The notes: generated by a model from the sequence alone, not told the origin. Counted from the first letter of the stretch, positions 11,343-21,748 are shown. The stretch: 64,000 nucleotides of DNA from Siphonodentalium dalli (GCA_032622095.1 CP136069.1:36928194-36992193), one strand, 5' to 3'. Made by a program: numbers and translations.

Positions 11343-12180
11343 TTATGCAGGAGCAGCGGATGCAGAGCTCGATGGTAGGCGGCTCGAGCAGCAAAGCTGG
11401 TGGTGTGACGGCCCAGACTTCGGATAGCATGGATCGCAGAGCTCGACGTGATGCGGCACGAGCAGCAGATGCCGGATAAAGTGGGTCCAGACAGAACCAG
11501 CGTGTGACGCGTTGGCGGCGTGGGTGACCGGAGCAGCGGCTGAAGCCTGAGCGACGACTCGAAGGTGAAGCAGTTTAAAAACAGAAACAGCGGGGGGGCA
11601 AGGGGTGAAGCAAAAACAAAACAAAACAATGTGGCGGCGGGAGTGGTGTGAGCGCTGGGTGGGTGAGAGACAGCGGTTGGGGCCTTGACGGCGGTGACGG
11701 ATAGGCGGCGGGAGAGGTGGAAGCGGCGACTGAGGAGGACGCGGTGGGGAAGCAGAAACAACAAGCGGCGCAGAAACTGAGGAGTAGCAACCGCGGCGGA
11801 TGAAGCATCGCCGGGGGGAGAGCGGAAGCGGAGGGGAGGAGGGGGCGGCAGGAGAGAGGCACCAGTCGCGATGGGGTAGCAACAGCGGGGGTGAAGAGCC
11901 ACGAACCGAGAAGAGATGGCCGATGCGATGAGTACCACGGGGAAACGAGGGGAGTTATGAACGCCGCGCGTGGCGGCGAGCCACCAGCGACAAGAATGGG
12001 ACACGCGACCGTGCGCGGCCGCCGGGGGAAGGACGACCGATAGAACCGATGGCATGGCCACCGTAGGGTGGGAGGGCGGGGAAAATTTTACGTCCTCGCT
12101 CTGTGGACTAAAGTATGGAATGGACGGAAATGACAATATTTTCTGCGCATGCTCGGAGCGGATAACTCTATTTGGCATGA

Positions 12181-12806
12181 GTGACCTTAGTTGTCAGTGA
12201 TGTTGTAGCTCTCGGAAGTCACACTCCGGTGTTCTACGCTTATTGGAACCTACGCGACTTGCCGCTTAATTGAAGACGTTGAGCTTGTATAAATTCAGTG
12301 CCACAAGGGTGATTCCTTGTTGCTTCATAATTCACAAAAATATGCTTTTTAAGTGAAATATGGCGCTATATATAGGACATATAAAGTTTCTAAAATAGAC
12401 ACATTTTCTTGCCAATTCCTGGTAGTTGCCTAGTGAAAATTACTAGTGAAAGATCGGGTGGCAAAGTCTCCCGATCTTAGAATGATCAGTGGTCCATGCA
12501 TAAGATGCCTATATATAGTGCCTCCTTCGAACATAACCAACAACATGCGACTATATAGAGACTAGACAAAATTAAGGCAAACATACATCTGAATGGTTAG
12601 TGCTATGGTGTCATTCGACCAATTGTGGTATTTGCTTAACAGCTGTTGCTATACCCTTAAATGAGACATTTGGTTCACTCTTCAAATCGGGTATATGTCA
12701 AATTTGAAATCAGGGTATTACCTGCATCGAAAACGCAATCACTGTCGTAGAATTTCGACGCTATATTAAGGTATAATTGCATTTCCCAGGTAGTTGCCTA
12801 GCAACC
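12181..12806. other. AT-rich spacer with a short dispersed repeat
   Basis: No genes seen. A segment at 12457-12500 (GTGGCAAAGTCTCCCGATCT and following GATCAGTGGTCCATGC) is repeated with changes at 18766-18810, just beyond the right end of the split-repeat element. The same kind of sequence therefore flanks both sides of that insertion. Confidence 0.6.
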
Positions 12807-12961
12807 ATTGGATTGATTTTTACAAAAAATCATTTAATTTGCGAGGGACTACTGGCGCGTTTGTCGCTCTATTTTGGTCCCCGTTCTCCATGACCAGTTT
12901 ATTACTATTCTCTGTTTTGCTATTGTCGGTGAAAGACGTCAAGATTTTTTAACAAATATTT
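12807..12961 (+). repeat. A1, left split direct repeat
   Basis: Begins ATTGGATTGATTTTTACAAA and ends ...TTAACAAATATTT. It matches A2 (17988-18168) almost base for base, except that A1 lacks a ~26-bp stretch (TTTAAATACCGCGCG...) and differs at TGTCGGTG versus TGTGGGTG. Expected to include the 5' terminus and possibly the promoter of the element. Confidence 0.85.
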
Positions 12962-13151
12962 GTTTGCCTTCTTGGAACATTTTAATACCATGGAGCAGCA
13001 TGGATAGAGAATATTTAACCGTGACAGCGTTGATTCGAGCACCGTTCCTGATCGAGAAATTTCGTCAAATGACACTAGTTTTTGAACTCTGATTCGCCGG
13101 CCATTTTACACTACAGGTAATCATTGACTGTCATTCAATCTCGAATTCGTC

Positions 13152-14069
13152 ATGAGCCTCAAGCCTATCTCTAACACGGAACAATTTGATTCAGATTATG
13201 ACTCTGATTGTGGAAGTGGTGTTGACAACGACTCTGAAATTCATCTTCTTGAGAAAGAAATTTCAAAATTAAATAAAGACTTGGAAAGTAAAAAGCAATC
13301 ATATCTGTCAATGTTAAGAAGCATAAAATTGGAAAAAACGAAAGAAATAAAATGCTTGACAAAGAAGATAAATCATGCTCGAAGAAAAAACAAACCCGAT
13401 CAACTTGCTGCAAAAATGAAAAAACCTAGGACTTGTGAGACTGAGAAGCAAACACATGGAAAACACGAGGCAAATGATTGTTCCGTCCATAATTCTCCGA
13501 CTGTTGTGGTGAAACCCCCTACTAGACAAGCTGATCGTAGAACAATTACATATACTTCAAGTGTAAAATCCGGAGCAAACAATATTGATTCTACCGGTAC
13601 ATGTACTTCTGTAAGTTCCGACAAAATCATCTCGAAAAATGTTTCTGAAAGAGTGTCTGAAAAAAGGAAAAAACCTTCAACAGAAAACGAACATTCACGT
13701 CTTAATTCTGGTTTGAAAAGCAAGGACTCATTTGGTGAAATAACTGATCCTCAATATTTTCCACATACATTCTTACAATTTCAACCACTGGAGTCTGATA
13801 TTTCATTTTTTGACTTATCGTTTGATCAGTTTATATCAGGTGAACTTGAGATAATCACCAGTAGTGTACATATAATTTCAGAAATTGAACGACAAAGCAG
13901 GTTATTGTTACTGAAGAAAATCTCATATTATTATTCTATATTTGAGTGGGATGCTATATTAAAATTCTATGCAACCTGGTTATTCAAAATCGAGACTGGT
14001 TCTCGCACATGGGCAAACGATTCTGCAGAAATTGAGAGAATTGCTCTAATCCCTTTTGTCAGAGCTTAG
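13152..14069 (+). CDS. Gag-like ORF of the split-direct-repeat element
   Basis: An intact 305-codon ORF starting about 190 bp after A1, with a reasonable start context (TCGTCATGAG). Residues 1-30 are acidic and serine-rich (SDYDSDCGSGVDNDS). Residues ~31-85 form a charged coiled-coil (LLEKEISKLNKDLESKK). Residues ~85-195 are a basic, Ser/Thr-rich linker with KKP and KRKKP clusters that could bind nucleic acid or direct nuclear entry. Residues ~200-305 form a conserved-looking C-terminal domain with FDLSFDQFISGELEII, then RLLLLKKISYYYSIFEWDAI, FYATWLFKIETGSRTW and DSAEIE. I recall similar C-terminal domains in marine-invertebrate hypothetical proteins that belong to DIRS/Ngaro-type elements, but no search was possible. 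No zinc knuckle is present. Likely role is a gag-like structural protein (inference). It is far longer than any other open frame in the element and shows no disablement. Confidence 0.75.
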   Translation: MSLKPISNTEQFDSDYDSDCGSGVDNDSEIHLLEKEISKLNKDLESKKQSYLSMLRSIKLEKTKEIKCLTKKINHARRKNKPDQLAAKMKKPRTCETEKQTHGKHEANDCSVHNSPTVVVKPPTRQADRRTITYTSSVKSGANNIDSTGTCTSVSSDKIISKNVSERVSEKRKKPSTENEHSRLNSGLKSKDSFGEITDPQYFPHTFLQFQPLESDISFFDLSFDQFISGELEIITSSVHIISEIERQSRLLLLKKISYYYSIFEWDAILKFYATWLFKIETGSRTWANDSAEIERIALIPFVRA

Positions 14070-17000
14070 TCAGAATATTCATTTTATACAGTTTTATGAT
14101 TCGCTATAGAATTTCTGGCACTTTATCATGCGTTGAATTTTACTGTTAGAATTTGATCATATTTGTAAAGCAATAACATTCTCAAAGAATGACTCAATTA
14201 TATTACATTTTCTTCAACGTCAGGACAAATTCTCACCAGTCGTGAAATACCTTTGTATTTTCTCTGATGTTGTCCGAGCTATCCTCTTCATTGCAGTTAC
14301 TGTTCGTACATGTGCCTTTCAAATGTTTCCCAATAGTCAACTGTTTGATTTAATCCTATCACCTTTATTATGTACCATAGGTGACCCGCATACTAGTGCA
14401 TGTAGGTCACTAGTCTACATGTGCTGGCGCATTGAGTTATTCAAGACTAGTTCTCGGTTCTTCCGAATGGCATGTGAAATTCATTTGATTTTGAACATAT
14501 CTTAAATACAATAGAGTTTTTATTTAAAACTCAAGAATTTTCAATCTTAAATTGACCAATAAATACTTTAGCTGCAATCATTGATGTATACTATATATGT
14601 ACATGTAGGTTTACCTTACATGTTTACGTTTCACAGAGTTAAACTTTTCAGTTTAGAGTTATTTTTGATCTACTGTAGTTTAATAGCTATTTTTAGCAAG
14701 TTGCATGATGTGGTACAAGATCATGCACATGTAAGTGCATTGGTAATTTACATTGATAGTATTGCAGTTTTGATTTGACTTACATGTAGTTTAAGATCAT
14801 ATGAGTATGGCATTGGCAATGCAAAGATTTATTCTCATGAAACATGACCGATGCAGATGGCGAATGAATTGAATACTAATCATGTCGAGTCAAATTCAGT
14901 CATGTCTTACTCCCGTAATTTCAGAATTCGCATTCTTGAATTGACTGATGAATGATGATTAATTGATTAGTAGTACATCGCTATTTGAAATTTCGAGAAC
15001 TTATATTTTCATTTGAGAGTATTTTGACTTCTGTGAAGTTCATAAAAGTACATTTATGAGCTTTGTGTGTATGTTTGCATAGTTTTGCATACGTTTTACA
15101 GAGTTTACTTTTCAGTTTATAGTTATTTTTCATCCATTGTAGTTTTTATAGACAATTTTCAACAAAACAAAAAAAAACAAACAAAAAAATGACGCATGTT
15201 GCATAGGATACATCTAAGTGCATCAATATTTTACATCGATAGTATTGCAGTTTTGATTTGACTTACACATGTACATGTAGTTTAAGATCATATGAGTATG
15301 GTGTGTTGAATGAATTTGAATGCTAATCTTGTCCCATTCAGTCGTACCTTACTCGATCTGTAATTTCAGAATTCGTATTCTTGAATGATTGATGAGTGAC
15401 GATTAATGGATCACCATTTTAAATTTCGAGAATTTATATTTTTATTTGATTTCAGGGAAGTTCATAAAAGTATCTTTATGAGTTTTGTGTGTATATTTTT
15501 ATAGTTTTGATCAATAGAAGCTTTATTTTCAAACAGGTACCTCTTTAATTAAAATTTGGAGAATTCGCCTTCCTGAATTGACTTACTTATTACTGAAAAG
15601 TGTACAAGTATAAGTTGTGGTGTACATATCTGTATTGTAGACTTAACATTTTGAGTTGTTTTGAGGCTTATACCGTACCTCATTTGTGTACTTCTATTTC
15701 ATTTTTAAATTGACTATATACTGCCAAGAATGAGCTTATATGTGTGCGAAACCCATACATTTTGCTTATTAAAGTGTAAACTGAATTTAACAAGTTTGTA
15801 CTAGTGTATTAATTTTGGTTTTGAACTCACTTGTAGCTTAATTATCCTATATGTTTGGGTATATGGTTCGTCTCCGAATAACACCCTTTAAGCTGATTCA
15901 GACATTGTTATTTTTATTTGACATTGTTCCTACAAGTACAGATATGAGTTGTTTGTGAATGTTTATACTTGTTAGAACAATTGATGCCTTTTATGGCCAT
16001 ATATGTAACCCAAAAGATGTAATTTAGATTTGAGAATTTGCATTCTTGAAATTTACTCAAGTGTTGCCTACATTTTCATATGCTTGTTGAGAAAAAACTG
16101 TCGTATTATGTAAATGGGTTGTCCATCCGTCGTCCATATGTCTGTCCATCCGCCTTTGGTTTTCGGGTGATAGCTTTTGATTGAATCCTGTGATCCAAGT
16201 TTGGTATGATGGTTTATCACATTAAAATACAGATCGAGTTCGAATATGGTTTCGTCCTTATGATTTTGACTAAAAAGTTGTGCCCCTTTTTCGACTTAGA
16301 TAAATACCTGATATACGGTTTCCAGTTCTGATTGATTTGGTATGTGAATTTTTCATACAAAGATACCACACTTGAAGTTATTGTGTTTATTTTTGATATT
16401 TGTTTTCATCTTAAGTCAAGGTTTCAAACAAGTGAATTAAACCTTGCCCCACCTGTACTTCAGAAACAGGGTATTATATCACGCCCTGACGATGTGTTCT
16501 TGTTTTACAAGTAGGATTATACTCCACATCTGTAATTTGATTAATTGTTTGGACTAGCCAAATTTCAAGCTATCAAGAATGAGCATCTATGGTAGGTGTA
16601 TGAAAGTCGTACAATGTGCGTACCAGTATAATGGCTGTATATACTAGTAACTTTAAGACGGGTACGCTGTACCGTAAAGCCTATTCATTCCATTACAAGT
16701 TTACTCCTGTAATTTGAATTTTCAGAATTTTCATTCTTGAATTCACTTAAGTGTACATGTTTACACATGGTTTACATACATGTAACTTAGAAGCCATATT
16801 GTATTATATATTCTAAAATTGAGTCGTAATTTACTTGCATGTAGATGACATCCTTCATGTTTGGGTTATTATTATTCGTTATTATGAATTAATAGTATAT
16901 GCTATCCAAACTGATTCGAGCTTCGCTATTTAAAATTTTGAGAAATGGAGTAGTTATTACTCAGTTTGTGTCATGTTTTTATACGATTTTCAGATTAAAA

Positions 17001-17719
17001 CTATTGAAGACATAAGACCGTACCTGACACATTAGTAATTTAAATTTCATTCAATTTCTGAACTCTCCCTTCCATATTTATATATACCGGTACTGGTAGC
17101 TAGGGTTCCTTTATCCTTCAATTCAGATTTGGTACCAGTTTTAATATAAATTTCTATTTTTAGCCTGTATAAATATGTAGTTGACAGGTTTGGAATATCT
17201 AGTTGACAATGTATGACTCATTTCATTCTACATATACCGGTACATGTATAGAATATTCGAGAAATGCGAACGAGTTTATTCATGAATTACATACAAGTAT
17301 CGATAGCATCATATAAGCTGAGCAAGAAATAGTCCACTCCTAGATGATATGATTTCACAAGGGCATTGCGTGTGTGGTCATTCAGAGAGAGAGTTTCTCA
17401 ACTTGATTCCAACTCTGACTTGGTTTTTCTCGGAGTGGGTTATTTCAACTCTATATGATCACTTAATTTTGTAATAATTTTGATGACATTCGGTTTGACG
17501 GTTCTGAAGTTAGTAAAGTTTGTCTAAATCCAATTGACCCAATGAACAGAGTACTGCACGATTCAATTAACGGTTGCAGGTCATTCAGCTGCTAGTCTAC
17601 TATATTTATGTGTGTGTTCATGAGTATTTATTTTAATTTTAACATGTACCGATAGGCTACAAGATAATTTCACATATTCTGACCTTGTTCCACTATCTTC
17701 GGTTTGGCGGCCTTCGGCT
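14070..17719 (+). other. Non-coding interior of the split-repeat element, with internal duplication
   Basis: No RT, RNase H, methyltransferase or tyrosine-recombinase motif could be read in any frame, and frames are short. A ~490-bp unit is duplicated: 14600-14990 and 15090-15440 share blocks such as GATAGTATTGCAGTTTTGAT and TTTAAGATCATATGAGTATG. A shorter motif of the type AGAATTCGCATTCTTGAATT recurs near 14930, 15370, 15560, 16030 and 16725. The stretch 16125-16325 is an inverted, diverged copy of the repeat family at 56.4-58.2 kb. The region looks like filler that replaced the pol part. Confidence 0.6.
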
Positions 17720-17990
17720 TGGCGGATTTTAATAATTTGAACATTTAATGAATTTTGAGTTGACAATGGTATTCGAACCTTGGTATTTTTCTTCATTTCT
17801 TTGAGTGAATATGTATTTGAATTTTATTTTGCTTATTGCTATTTGTTTGTCAATTTTTCATGTAGTTTGTACGTCTAACATATTTTAATATTTGTAACAC
17901 GTCTTTCACCCACTTGCTTTACGAAAGCCTAAATACAATATTATATTGTTTAGAAGTGTTCACTTAATTACAAGCCCTCCCTTGCTAATT
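17720..17990 (+). repeat. B1, internal copy of right repeat
   Basis: Runs from TGGCGGATTTTAATAATTTG to CAAGCCCTCCCTTGCTAATT. It is the same sequence as B2 (18481-18751), with a single C/T difference seen near the end (CTTGCTAATT versus CTTGTTAATT). It joins A2 without a gap, sharing the ATT at 17988-17990. Confidence 0.9.
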
Positions 17991-18168
17991 GGATTGATTT
18001 TTACAAAAAATCATTTAATTTGCGAGGGACTACTGGCGCGTTTGTCGCTCTATTTTGGTCCCCGTTCTCCATGACCAGTTTATTACTATTTTTAAATACC
18101 GCGCGAATTTGTCATTCTCTGTTTTGCTATTGTGGGTGAAAGACGTCAAGATTTTTTAACAAATATTT
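17988..18168 (+). repeat. A2, internal copy of left repeat
   Basis: Same sequence as A1 with an extra ~26 bp (TTTAAATACCGCGCGAATTT) after TTATTACTA. It directly follows B1, so B1A2 reproduces a circle junction of the element. Confidence 0.9.
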
Positions 18169-18480
18169 TTCCACACCCACCCGCCCTTCTTACCGAGTAT
18201 TTCATATTTGAACATACAAAACTCCACATTTGTCATTTCTAATTACACTGCTTTACATTTGGCCAGTTTGTATTTGCAGTGATTTGTGAAAATTATTGCA
18301 AATACAAACTCATATTAATTTGCTCTGCATCACTGTCTGGATCGAAGTTTTTACGAACAGTTCTATATACTAAATGCCATTGACTCGAGTTATATATGTA
18401 CATGTGATGTGTATTTGTCTATTCATTTTTAAATTGCCATTTGTTTCTTCTGACATAATATTATTTCCCCTTTTTCTGCA
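18169..18480 (+). other. A2-B2 spacer of the split-repeat element
   Basis: About 312 bp that is not a copy of the sequence after A1 or before B1. This argues against a simple deleted tandem copy. It contains a small inverted pair, GTTTGTATTTGCA (near 18269) with GCAAATACAAAC (near 18298). No ORF. Confidence 0.6.
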
Positions 18481-18751
18481 TGGCGGATTTTAATAATTTG
18501 AACATTTAATGAATTTTGAGTTGACAATGGTATTCGAACCTTGGTATTTTTCTTCATTTCTTTGAGTGAATATGTATTTGAATTTTATTTTGCTTATTGC
18601 TATTTGTTTGTCAATTTTTCATGTAGTTTGTACGTCTAACATATTTTAATATTTGTAACACGTCTTTCACCCACTTGCTTTACGAAAGCCTAAATACAAT
18701 ATTATATTGTTTAGAAGTGTTCACTTAATTACAAGCCCTCCCTTGTTAATT
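18481..18751 (+). repeat. B2, right terminal repeat
   Basis: Near-identical copy of B1 that forms the right end of the element, ending TTGTTAATT before unrelated flank TCAAAGGAG. Near-identity of B1 and B2 suggests a young insertion, since the two copies are expected to be homogenised during replication. Confidence 0.88.
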
Positions 18752-19225
18752 TCAAAGGAGTTGCCGCGTGGCAAAGTCTCACGATATTATACTGATCAGT
18801 GATCCATGTAAAGTTTCAGATCTCTGTCACAATTTAAAATAACCGTCACGCGACAAGACACTGTCTTATTTAAGGAAAAATACTACGGGGAACCCAGGGT
18901 CAGAGCGTCGATCGGTGTGAAGCTTCAGGGTTCAAAGGGTTAAACCACCTGAAGGAATCTGGTACCCGAGATCACATCAAGCATATTGCATAACAATACA
19001 AATGTAAACAAGCTGTCTTTAACCAAACTTAAAATATTTGATGCCGTTGCCATGTAAACCAGATATTATCACGACACATGACCCCCACCAGGGCACCCCT
19101 TCCAAGTAATTCCAACTAAGCATCATATATTTGAACTGTCAATATGTAGTCACTAAGGCCACAATTCAACCCTTAAGGGATCACACTATAAGTATCTAAC
19201 TCTATAGTATACATGTCCGGGTTTT
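18752..19225. other. Intergenic, nothing recognised
   Basis: Contains only the diverged partner (18766-18810) of the short repeat at 12457-12500. Frames are short, and no other repeat or gene was found. Confidence 0.5.
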
Positions 19226-19770
19226 AATATACACCTCACCCATGACAATCATGCACCACATTTATGACCACACATTCACTCTTTGCATACCTATTCACTC
19301 CACCATTGGCTACACAGTCACTGCCTGTAGTCACCACACCCATGGCCATATAGCCACGCAAGATAAACATATACACAACACACATAACCATAGATACACT
19401 CCACGTATGCATACAAACCCCATCAATGGCCATACAGTCCTTTGTATGCCAATACCCCGCAAACTCGGCCATTCATACACCCTAGGTTTGAAAATACACC
19501 TCAACCATGACAATCACATAGCAAATTTATCACCACACGGTCACGCCTTGTATACCTATTCACACCACCTTTTGCCAAAAGTCACTCCTGTATACATATC
19601 CGCCACACCCATGGCCATATATCTACTCGGTATATACATATACAACACACCCCTAACCATGGCCATTACCAATACCCCGCACACTCGGTCGGCATTTCAT
19701 ACACTCCAGGCTTGAATATACCCATCACCATTGACAACCATACACCATATTTACACCAATCTCTCACCCA
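19226..19770 (+). repeat. Degenerate ~40-bp minisatellite, array 1
   Basis: Loose tandem units built around CACCCATGGCCATATAGCCA, CTCC-TGTATACATATACAC and related text. The same family forms arrays at 31.0-32.0 kb and 32.5-33.0 kb in the same orientation. A 157-codon open frame through it (His/Thr/Tyr-rich) is a product of the repeat and has no domain. Confidence 0.8.
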
Positions 19771-20755
19771 AACAGCACCAATTTGGCGTATTTAACTTAT
19801 AGAAGACGCAGCAGTCAGAAATTATTCAAAGCCTCGCATATAAACATGTATATAAAATGAATCGTTGTTTTCCATGCTTGCCGATCAGTTTGTCGTGATC
19901 CACTCAATTGAACAATGTGCTGTATCAAATCAGGGAAAGTAACTCTTCATATTACTAAGCAATATGTCGAATCAGGGAAAACAACTCCTCCTATCACTAT
20001 GCATCATAATTGTTTTTGGGTTATCCCGCATGTCGTAGAGCTTCACACTATTCGATTGAGACGATGCATAAATAAATCGCTGTCTCGTATGCAATAGCCA
20101 GGTTTAGCATAGATCATGCCATGAATATCTACCCTGGCTCACGCCCGTAGATATCATATTCCAACAGTTCAAAACCTTGGAAATTTCTGAAGTTTTGGCA
20201 GGGAACCTAATGAAGTTGAACAAATGACGCGGGTAATATATTTCTTAATTATTATCTGTTCCTTAATAATGTACTTCACTATAGGTGAGGGTCCTAACTC
20301 GAAATTAACCCGGAAAAAGAATTTATTCATTTCAGATCACGTGTTAGTAAAATTAGTAAAATTTTAGAGCAATAAAAATTGAATGGCAACATGCACTACC
20401 AAGTGGCAGTTATCAACCAATAAAAATCTTGAATATACTTGACAGGGTTCAAACGAAGGCGGACAAGTTTTTCAGAAATGTTGATAGTGTTAAATGTTTT
20501 CAACGACTCTCGTTTATAATGCAAGCATTCCTGAATGTGAGTGACTTGAAAATGAAAGTTGAAGTTGAGTCAATTTAACAATTTCAACGTGGAGTTTGAA
20601 CTGAAGAGATGTGCCAAATTAATTTAGTACACGACAAGCGAGTACATTATATGCATACTAGATCGAAGCGGAAACTTACTGCATGCATATACAATTCGAC
20701 CAGCCATAATTTGTTGCTGTGCATTTTATCTTATAAAAACGTTCCGTCGGTCGAC
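19771..20755. other. Intergenic, nothing recognised
   Basis: AT-rich with short frames only. A small repeated phrase (AATCAGGGAAA-TAACTC) occurs near 19930 and 19975. Near 19772 the text TCACCCAAACAGCACCAATT resembles the repeat family at 42.0-42.9 kb. Confidence 0.45.
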
Positions 20756-21356
20756 TTAATCACAGGCCCTGGGGGAAATTACTAAAATAGACTAATATAG
20801 ACTATACCAGTGTAAAGGTTCCAATGATCGAGTTTGGCTAAAACAACACCAACAATGAAAACCCTACAAATTTAGAAATCGATAATTGCAGCCAAAATAT
20901 CCACCAAGTGTGTCCTATATATAGGTAATAAAATTCCCTTTCTGGTGACATATAACTCGGCGAAATCGAAGGAAGAGAAGTCGAGATCTGATATCGGAAT
21001 CTATCGAATTATACCGATCAAATCGGCCCGTCAATCTCCCTGTCCGCCGAAAATATTTTCGAGCAACAAATTGTCGCGAACGTGTAACTAAACGCGATGT
21101 CATAACCTATAAATGCTCACATATATTCTACAAGTCATTCGGAAGCCACCAATACCTCTTTTATTTTACCCGGTTGTGATCGATATTTTCAACTTTATTC
21201 ATCAAACGAATTCCAGAAACCAGACGTGTCTGCGACCTGCAGTAAATATTGAAACCGAAGGTAAAACAAGAATGTACGGGTCAAGGTCACGTGGTATTTC
21301 CCAGAATTTTAAAATTGCATCAAAGCAAATTTCAATGAATTAAAGACCAGCTGAAC
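20756..21356 (+). repeat. Left inverted arm of THAP element
   Basis: Pairs with the reverse complement of 23993-24536. Similarity is clear over most of the arm and drops around 21100-21180. A weaker extension reaches the CRE-like TGACGTCA at 21553-21560, mirrored at 23790-23797. Confidence 0.8.
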
Positions 21357-21552
21357 TGTAATCTAATTTGAGTATTGATGTATCATGCCATGTGTATCTA
21401 CATGTAAGTCCCCTTCACTCAAATCCGCCAACAAATCGCGTCAAAATATCCCGCAATTATTTTTTATAACTTGGGAACAAAAGTGTCGCCGAAGTTGTTT
21501 TTTTTCTCATTTTTACACTGCGCGCACATTGCTACTAGAGAACCACGTGACA

Positions 21553-21560
21553 TGACGTCA
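21553..21560. promoter_or_regulatory. CRE-like TGACGTCA in left arm
   Basis: The palindrome TGACGTCA followed by TCGCGG lies ~57 bp before the ATG at 21617. The same ATGACGTCATCGCG block occurs in inverted orientation at 23786-23799, ~92 bp before the THAP start. The mirrored placement suggests duplicated promoters for the two facing ORFs. Promoter activity is inferred. Confidence 0.4.
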
Positions 21561-21616
21561 TCGCGGAATCACTTCTGCACAGTTCTGCTTTGCGTTACTG
21601 ACAACCTGCTGCAACA

Positions 21617-21748
21617 ATGGCGATGGCAGATGCTCACGTTGAAGATGATTTTGATCTTGCTTCATTCGAGCCTGATGACAATGATCCTCTACAGATCGGC
21701 AGAAGACCGGTGACCAACGATTCGACAATAAACCGTCGCATGGACTAG
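21617..21748 (+). CDS. Short acidic ORF inside THAP element
   Basis: Forty-three residues starting MAMADAHVEDDFDLASFEP with a good start context (CAACAATGG) and ending at TAG 21746-21748. It is acidic (DDFD, PDDNDP) and has no known domain. It may be a first exon rather than a full protein, since a GT (CCGGTGACC, near 21710) could serve as a donor. It begins just inside the left arm, opposite and convergent to the THAP ORF. Without a match or transcript it remains a weak call. Confidence 0.35.
   Translation: MAMADAHVEDDFDLASFEPDDNDPLQIGRRPVTNDSTINRRMD

Larger units (their letters stand above)
8760..12180. repeat. GC-rich, purine-biased complex minisatellite domain
   Basis: About 3.4 kb with far higher GC than its flanks and a strong strand bias: the plus strand is dominated by G and A. 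Two repeat scales are visible. First, a ~60-75-bp module of the form GCTCGATGGGA...CGGCTCGAG, CAGATGCCGGTGG, TGTCGGCCCAGGCAT recurs about fourteen times (for example near 8832, 9308, 9381, 9562, 9632, 9930, 10008, 10318, 10393, 10464 and 11367). Second, 15-18-bp units such as AAGCGGCGGGTGGAGCGT fill the spacers. Several minus-strand frames are open across long stretches, one for 1041 codons (12178-9053), but their peptides are Pro/Ser/Ala/Arg/Leu-rich products of the repeats and contain no domain. I treat the open frames as a consequence of composition. Confidence 0.75.
12807..18751 (+). mobile_element. Split-direct-repeat element, DIRS/Ngaro-PAT-like, non-autonomous
   Basis: The layout is A1 (12807-12961), a gag-like ORF (13152-14069), about 3.6 kb of non-coding AT-rich DNA, B1 (17720-17990), A2 (17988-18168), a 312-bp spacer and B2 (18481-18751). 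A1 and A2 are copies, and B1 and B2 are copies (one difference in 271 bp seen). The join B1-A2 is exactly what would form if the element's right end (end of B2) were fused to its left end (start of A1). The trinucleotide ATT occurs at all three positions: 12807-12809, 17988-17990 and 18749-18751. These are the known features of Ngaro/PAT-type tyrosine-recombinase retrotransposons, which integrate from a circle without target-site duplication. No RT, RNase H or recombinase ORF is visible, so this copy would need proteins in trans. A head-to-tail dimer with an internally deleted second copy is the main alternative. Confidence 0.7.

Noticed and set aside
9053-12178. 1041-codon minus-strand open frame as a real protein
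   Set aside because: Three minus frames are open across the same GC-rich repeats; the peptide is Pro/Ser/Ala/Arg/Leu-rich, built from the modules, with no domain. Absence of TAA/TAG/TGA follows from composition.
12807-18751. Ordinary LTR retrotransposon reading of the repeats
   Set aside because: Neither A nor B flanks the element on both sides as an LTR would, no TG...CA ends, primer-binding site or polypurine tract were seen, and the B1A2 junction needs a different explanation.
12807-18751. Head-to-tail tandem of a full and a deleted copy
   Set aside because: Not fully excluded, but the A2-B2 spacer does not match the interior of the first copy, so the split-repeat model is preferred.
19242-19715. 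157-codon His/Thr/Tyr-rich ORF as a gene
   Set aside because: It is translated from the ~40-bp minisatellite; an equivalent frame appears in the related array at 31.6 kb.
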